Part shown: positions 59,696 to 64,000 of the stretch, one piece after another | Layout: each line of letters starts with the position of its first letter | Position numbering within the stretch: position 1 is the first letter of the stretch | Translations under genes and position numbers: made by a program | Notes under the pieces: generated by a model | Database searches by the model: none | Told to the model about the DNA's origin: nothing | Seen by the model: only the letters and a program-made list of their open reading frames with translations | Assembly (NCBI RefSeq): GCF_000265405.1 | Contig: NC_018010.1 | Location: 620,001-684,000, forward strand | Source of the DNA: Belliella baltica DSM 15883 | Lineage (GTDB): Bacteria > Bacteroidota > Bacteroidia > Cytophagales > Cyclobacteriaceae | Length of the DNA: 64,000 nucleotides | Reading direction: 5' to 3'

Positions 59696-60934
59696 TCAGT
59701 TTTTTTGTGGCACCCTATCCGGGTACAGCTCCATGATTTCACGCTGGATGGAAGTCCATCCCCTTGCATTTTTCTTCCATGACTTTTCGTTCCGACTGAT
59801 CGATAAATAGAGCTGCTTTAACAGTGCTGTTTCCGATGCCCATGCAGCTTTGCTTTTTATCAGTTTTCGCATGATCCGATGTAGGGCCTCTACCGGATTT
59901 GTTGTATAGATCATCTTCCGCATCCCTACAGGAAAATCCAGGAATGCCATCAGCTCAGTCCAGTTGTCACGCCATTGCCGTACTATATACTTATATTTCT
60001 TGCCCCATGTGGCTTCAAAGGCTGACAATGCTGTTTTCGCACCTTCTTCAGTGGTGGAGGTGTATACCTGACGTAAGTCCTTTATTAAAGCCTTCTTATC
60101 AGCTTCATCCACATATTTCAGCGAATTCCTCATTTGATGAACAATGCACTTTTGGACAACTGAAGCAGGGAACACTTCCTGAATCTGTTCGGAAAATCCC
60201 TGTAGATCATCCGTGCAGACCACCAAAATATCGGCTACTCCTCTTGATTTAAGATCTTCCATTACCAGGCCCCATTTTTTAGCTCCTTCTCCGCCCGAGT
60301 TGATGTAAAGACCTAATACGTCCCTATTCCCTTCCCAATCCACCGAATATACTGTATAGAAGGCGCTACTGATGTATTTGCCCTCCTGGCGTACTTTGAA
60401 GTGTATGGCATCCAGGTACACGATGGGATAAAAGCTTTGAAGGCTTCTTGTACGCCATTCCTGAATCTCAGGGAGCACCTTATCGGTAATCTGGGAGATA
60501 CGGCCTGCTGAGATACTCACCCCGTAAATCTCCTCCAGCAGACGTCTTACGTCTTCCACTGAATTACCCTGCGCATACAGCGCCAGTATCTGATCATCAA
60601 GGCCGCTGCTCAGTTCACGTTCACGTTTGCCTACCAGTTCGGGCTCAAAGTCTCCATTACGGTCTCTGGGAGTAGAAATATCCAGAAAACCGGCATCGCT
60701 CACCACTCGCTTGGGAGTCCTGCCATTACGCTTATTAACATGGCCAGAGGCCCGCTCTTCTAATAGAAAACTCTCAATCTCTCCCTCAAGCATGGTATTC
60801 ACCATTTGTTGTAAAATCTCACTAAAGGGGCTCTCTTTGCCCAGCAAGCCCTTCTTGCTGTATAACCGCTCTTTTAGACGGTCACTCATCTTTGGATCAT
60901 TTAATAAATCCTCAATTGTCTTTTTCTTGTTCAT
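59696..60934 (-). CDS. IS256-family (Mutator-like) transposase
   Basis: I take ATG 60934 (MNKKKTIEDLLND, 412 aa); the frame extends 8 codons upstream. The protein has the usual N-terminal region with ILQQMVNTMLEGEIESFL, GHVNKRNGRTPKRV and STPRDRNG, then the DDE core: PIVYLDAIHFKVRQ (first Asp), VVCTDDLQGF (second Asp), and TTNPVEALHRIMRK (Glu), with CIVHQMRNSLKYV in between. All are intact, so the element may be mobile. It interrupts membrane paralog C. Confidence 0.95.
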   Translation of the reverse strand: MNKKKTIEDLLNDPKMSDRLKERLYSKKGLLGKESPFSEILQQMVNTMLEGEIESFLLEERASGHVNKRNGRTPKRVVSDAGFLDISTPRDRNGDFEPELVGKRERELSSGLDDQILALYAQGNSVEDVRRLLEEIYGVSISAGRISQITDKVLPEIQEWRTRSLQSFYPIVYLDAIHFKVRQEGKYISSAFYTVYSVDWEGNRDVLGLYINSGGEGAKKWGLVMEDLKSRGVADILVVCTDDLQGFSEQIQEVFPASVVQKCIVHQMRNSLKYVDEADKKALIKDLRQVYTSTTEEGAKTALSAFEATWGKKYKYIVRQWRDNWTELMAFLDFPVGMRKMIYTTNPVEALHRIMRKLIKSKAAWASETALLKQLYLSISRNEKSWKKNARGWTSIQREIMELYPDRVPQKN

Positions 60935-61631
60935 CTTGTGTAAAGTTAGCAGACACACTTAAATGAACAGTCTCAGCATACCTCACTTTTTTTTAAAAAA
61001 TAGCTTTAAGAAGCAACATCTTATCACATTTATTATTTTAATACTTGCATTCTGTCTTGAGTCATATGGAGCCTATACAGTTCCAAGGAAAATAAACAAC
61101 ATTGATGTCTACAACATATTCTTTGTTTATATAGAGACTTTATTGATCCTATGGCTTTTCGAAAGTTTTTTTGAATCTAAAAAAGCAAAACTCCTGATCA
61201 AAATAGCATCTATTTCATTTCTGTTTTGGGGAATTATCTACACCCTTTTTATTGAAGACTTATCTATTTTTCATACCTATTCTTTTTCTTTAGGGAGTTT
61301 TATAATTATTCTTTGCTGCATTTACTACTTTATTTCTGTTTTCCTAAAAGACTGGTTTATCGATGAAAAACTGGCTTCGAATCCTCTATTTTGGATTACT
61401 ACCTGTATATTTTTATTTTACACGAGTACTTTCCTTTACTTTTCTTCAGTAACATTTGTAACTGATTTGGATCGAAATCTAATTTTAATTTTAGGCTCCT
61501 TAAAAAGAACCATGTCCATTTTCATGTATTTAGTAATGGGATTGGCTTTTTATCTTCCCTACTTAAAAAAATCAGTTCAAAAAGCCTAAATTAGGCAATC
61601 CAAAATGATTTGAAATCTAGGGTTGTAAGCC

Positions 61632-62396
61632 ATGGAAAATGAAGGCAGTAATATTTTTCTTTTGATTTTATTTGGGTCACTGCTGACCTTGCTGATGGCT
61701 GGCTTTATCGTCACTATGGTATTGATTCACAGAAGCAGGCAAATCAAAAATAAACAAAAGCTGGAAAGCTTAAAAGCTGAATTTGAGAAGACGATTCTGA
61801 ATGTCGAAAAAGAAATTCAAGAAGAAACGCTTAATCATGTGGGCAGAGAGCTTCATGATAATATTGGTCAGCTCCTTTCTCTCACCAAACTTACGCTCAA
61901 CAACTCTAAACCTGAAAAAATACAAGAGGGAAAACAACTGGTCAACCAAGTAATAAAGGAAGTCAGAAACTTATCGAAATCTTTAAATTTGGATTGGGTA
62001 GCCACAGTTGACTTGGATGTTTATATTCAAAAAGAACTTGGTAAGTTGGAGCGTCTAGAATTTTGCAAAGTAGAATACGAAAGAACCGGCGAGCCTATAG
62101 CTTATGAGAACTCAAAGAAACTGGTTTTGATCAGAGTCATTCAAGAATGTCTGAATAATGCCATCAAACATGCCAAACCTGAAATTATCAAAATCAAACT
62201 CGATTATTATCATGACTTCTTGGAGGTGAGTATATCAGATGATGGTATTGGATTTGACACAAATCTGGAAAGTGCAGGCTCAGGAATGAATAATCTAAAA
62301 TCTAGAATGAAAACAATCGGTGGAACAATAGAAATTCACTCTGAACTAAAAAAAGGTACACAAATCAAACTTTTATTGCCAAATTCAAATGCATAA
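61632..62396 (+). CDS. sensor histidine kinase, NarX/HPK7 type
   Basis: A 254-aa protein. One N-terminal membrane segment (about residues 8-32) with a very short outside part, so it has almost no input domain of its own. About 60-135 are the HisKA_3 dimerisation helix pair with the phosphoacceptor His75 in GRELHDNIGQLLSLT. About 150-250 are the HATPase domain (VIQECLNNAIKHA, SISDDGIGFDT, GSGMNNLKSRM). A sensor with so little sensing surface probably gets its signal from a partner; the membrane paralogs encoded directly upstream (43 bp gap) are obvious candidates. The response regulator follows 27 bp later. Confidence 0.9.
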   Translation: MENEGSNIFLLILFGSLLTLLMAGFIVTMVLIHRSRQIKNKQKLESLKAEFEKTILNVEKEIQEETLNHVGRELHDNIGQLLSLTKLTLNNSKPEKIQEGKQLVNQVIKEVRNLSKSLNLDWVATVDLDVYIQKELGKLERLEFCKVEYERTGEPIAYENSKKLVLIRVIQECLNNAIKHAKPEIIKIKLDYYHDFLEVSISDDGIGFDTNLESAGSGMNNLKSRMKTIGGTIEIHSELKKGTQIKLLLPNSNA

Positions 62397-62423
62397 GCTA
62401 TCTTTTGGATAATTACCCTTATC

Positions 62424-63050
62424 ATGATAAAAATAGCAATCGCAGACGATCACAAACTATTCGCCAAAGGAATCGAAGGCCTCCTTGCTGAGGAGGAGGA
62501 TTTTCAGATTTGCGGAACTTTCATCAATGGTCAAGAATTAATCGATTTTCTTGAAACCAAGCGTGTAGATGTGGTCCTGACAGATATGAATATGCCTGTG
62601 ATGAGTGGTGATGGCGTCATCAGCGCCATCAAATCAAAATACCCTAGAACAAAAGTCATTGTGCTGTCCATGTATGACGATGAAACTATTTTTAAAAAGT
62701 GCCAAAAACTTGGTGCCAATGCCTACATGCTCAAAGATGCTGATCCGGACGAGTTGATCTATACCATCAGAGAAGTCTTGGACGGAAGTCACGTGATGAG
62801 TTTTCAAAAAGTCATCCAACAAAACAACGATTATTATTATTATGATTCATTTAGGGACAAATACAAACTCTCTAAAAGAGAATTGCAAATCTTTCTTATG
62901 ATAAAAGATGGTAAAATCAATAGAGAAATTGCCGAAGAATTGCACCTGAGTCAACTTACTGTAGAATCCCACAGAAAAAAAATAAATTCCAAACTAGGAG
63001 TTAGTTCTGCCTTAGAACTGGTGAAAAAAGCGATGGAAATGAATATTTGA
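62424..63050 (+). CDS. NarL/LuxR-family response regulator
   Basis: A 208-aa two-domain regulator. Receiver domain 1-~120: the acidic pocket IADDH (Asp8/Asp9), the phosphoacceptor Asp54 in VVLTDMNMP, and Lys104 in YMLKDA. The C-terminal LuxR-type HTH (about 143-208) shows LSKRELQIFLMIKDG, REIAEELHLSQLTVESHRKKINSKLG. Partner of the kinase encoded 27 bp upstream. Targets are unknown; autoregulation of the membrane-protein cluster would be the simplest guess. A weak hairpin at about 63172-63198 may end the transcript. Confidence 0.93.
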   Translation: MIKIAIADDHKLFAKGIEGLLAEEEDFQICGTFINGQELIDFLETKRVDVVLTDMNMPVMSGDGVISAIKSKYPRTKVIVLSMYDDETIFKKCQKLGANAYMLKDADPDELIYTIREVLDGSHVMSFQKVIQQNNDYYYYDSFRDKYKLSKRELQIFLMIKDGKINREIAEELHLSQLTVESHRKKINSKLGVSSALELVKKAMEMNI

Positions 63051-63249
63051 TATGGGTATCCACAACATTAGTATAGAAATATTAAGTAACTAACTGGATT
63101 TTTATATTTAGAGAATGAAATAATGTGGAAATATGCCTTCGGCGAAATAAGAAAAAAATCTAAAACATTAGAAATAGAAGAACTGATCCAGTTCTATTTA
63201 TATTAACTAGAATTATAAATCAGATTTTGTTTTTCTTTAAATAATTGAA

Positions 63250-64000
63250 ATGAGTAAGATAAAAGCGGCATTAGTGGGATATGGATCAGTGGGGGAAAAA
63301 ATCCATGCTCCCTTAATTTCTGTTTGCGAAAATTTGGAGCTGGTGGCTGTTGTAGAAAGAAATTTAACAAAATCAAAAGAAAAATATCCTCAGGTTCAAA
63401 TCTTCAAAAGTTTAGAAGCCTTACTTGAGGCTGATGCCGCTGATTTAATTATCATCGTCACTCCCAATTATTTGCATTTCGATCAAGCCAAGCTTGCACT
63501 TTCTTATGGAAAACATGTAGTGGTAGATAAGCCGGTCACCATTTCTTCCAAAGAAGCCAAGGAGTTGAAAGAGATTGCAGGGCAAAAAGGCTTATTGCTT
63601 TCGGTTTTCCAAAATCGAAGGTTAGACGGAGATTTTCAGACGATTCAAAAGATTCTACATGAAGGAATTTTGGGACGTTTGGTACATTTTGAATCTCACT
63701 TTGATCGCTTCCGACCTGTGCTAACTGAAAATTGGCGAGAAAAAAACGTTCCTGGAAATGGAATCACCTATGATTTGGGAACACATTTGATAGATCAAGC
63801 CTATTTACTTTTTGGCATGCCACAATGGGTTTCTGCCGATATCCGCAGTCAGAGAACGAATGCTGTTGCTGATGATTTCTTTGATATTACTTTAGGCTAC
63901 GGTGATGTTTTTGTCAGACTCACAGCTTCTGTTCTTTCCAATGCACCGATGCCGAAATTCCTTTTACTTGGTGAAAAGGGCTCCTTTTCTAAATTTGGTC
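63250..64000 (+). CDS. Gfo/Idh/MocA-family oxidoreductase (3' end outside window)
   Basis: Starts at ATG 63250 (MSKIKAALVGYGSVG) and runs off the window after 250 codons. It has the Rossmann motif GYGSVG, VVERNLTKSKEKYP, IIVTPNYLHFDQA and the family hallmark VDKPVTIS (EKP-type, with the catalytic Lys), then the C-terminal domain with NGITYDLGTHLIDQA that holds the conserved His. The family reduces or oxidises sugars, inositols and related compounds with NAD(P); the substrate cannot be told from this part. The closest general resemblance is to YdgJ/scyllo-inositol-dehydrogenase-like proteins. Confidence 0.9.
   Translation, partial: MSKIKAALVGYGSVGEKIHAPLISVCENLELVAVVERNLTKSKEKYPQVQIFKSLEALLEADAADLIIIVTPNYLHFDQAKLALSYGKHVVVDKPVTISSKEAKELKEIAGQKGLLLSVFQNRRLDGDFQTIQKILHEGILGRLVHFESHFDRFRPVLTENWREKNVPGNGITYDLGTHLIDQAYLLFGMPQWVSADIRSQRTNAVADDFFDITLGYGDVFVRLTASVLSNAPMPKFLLLGEKGSFSKFG

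Larger units (their letters stand above)
59603..60974 (-). mobile_element. IS256-family insertion sequence with 8-bp target duplication
   Basis: 1372 bp. Target duplication AGCATACC at 59595-59602 and 60975-60982. The inverted ends share GTTCATT, then TGTGTCT within the outer ~24 bp (59603-59626 and 60951-60974) with mismatches. It carries one transposase gene and a 52-bp palindrome. Confidence 0.92.
59544..61589 (+). pseudogene. multi-TM membrane protein paralog C, split by IS256
   Basis: 59544-59602 encodes MEHIDWYVVVILVGLLLSI, and 60983-61589 encodes the rest from HFFLKNSFKKQHL. If the IS256 element plus one copy of its target duplication are removed, codon CCT is rebuilt across 59601-59602 and 60983, and the frame reads through without a break (about 221 aa). 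The protein is very close to paralog B: YGAYTVPRKINNIDVYNIFF, PLFWITTCIFLFYTSTFLYF, MYLVMGLAFYLPYL. The part after the insertion has an in-frame ATG inside the IS end (60963), which could give an N-terminally altered 208-aa product. Confidence 0.88.

Noticed and set aside
60627..60962. 111-codon plus-strand ORF antisense to the IS256 transposase
   Set aside because: It mirrors the start of the transposase gene and has no similarity to known proteins.

Overview
The window looks like a chromosome segment from a member of the Bacteroidota, most likely order Cytophagales and probably near Cyclobacteriaceae. The basis is low-GC coding, Bacteroidota-type promoters (TTTG, then about 19-20 nt, then TAnnTTTG), almost no Shine-Dalgarno sequences, a type IX secretion C-terminal domain, a fused SecDF, DUF4382 lipoproteins, an ileS-lspA pair and a REP/RAYT island of the Bacteroidota kind. 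The assignment rests on gene content only.

Layout. 1-4.9 kb: an accessory stretch with the C-terminal part of a DarG-type antitoxin (cut by the window edge), orphan small genes, a structured tRNA-like or pseudoknotted RNA candidate with a strong terminator, and what looks like one end of an IS21-type element. 4.9-14.1 kb: a minus-strand operon with two exported caspase-fold (peptidase C14) proteins, one fused to a very large beta-propeller region, framed by an exported protein of unknown function and a lipoprotein. 14.1-22.6 kb: two near-identical 1583-bp IS66-family (ISBst12-like) insertions flank a glycine-rich T9SS cargo protein, a lipoprotein with related beta-strand repeats, and a DUF4168 protein. 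22.6-40 kb: mostly housekeeping and transport genes: USP plus Kef-type antiporter, M23 peptidase, coaX, GNAT, SDR, a TPP-riboswitch-controlled TonB receptor, fatty acid desaturase, NadR-like kinase with PnuC-family transporter, lspA and ileS. 40-43.7 kb: a small accessory patch with a lipoprotein/beta-barrel pair and a recombination junction joining a truncated ATPase to a truncated DUF1569 copy. 43.8-54.2 kb: dgt, paired DUF4382 lipoproteins, ribD, free-Met-(R)-sulfoxide reductase, LOG-family protein, rdgB, udk and secDF. 54.2-57.5 kb: a RAYT gene with palindromic REP modules on both sides, interrupted by the third IS66 copy. 57.5-63.05 kb: repeated modules of a multi-TM membrane protein and a small acidic protein ending in CPPxC, one membrane gene split by an IS256 insertion, followed by a NarX/NarL-like histidine kinase and response regulator. 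63.25 kb to the end: the start of a Gfo/Idh/MocA oxidoreductase.

The two best candidates for undescribed systems are the CPPxC/multi-TM/two-component cluster (57.5-63.05 kb) and the two-caspase envelope operon (4.9-14.1 kb). Other well-supported points are exact target-site duplications for four insertion sequences (IS66 copy 1 has none), the reconstructed gene under the IS256 insertion, a 52-bp perfect palindrome inside IS256, and the structured RNA candidate at 4.23-4.38 kb.
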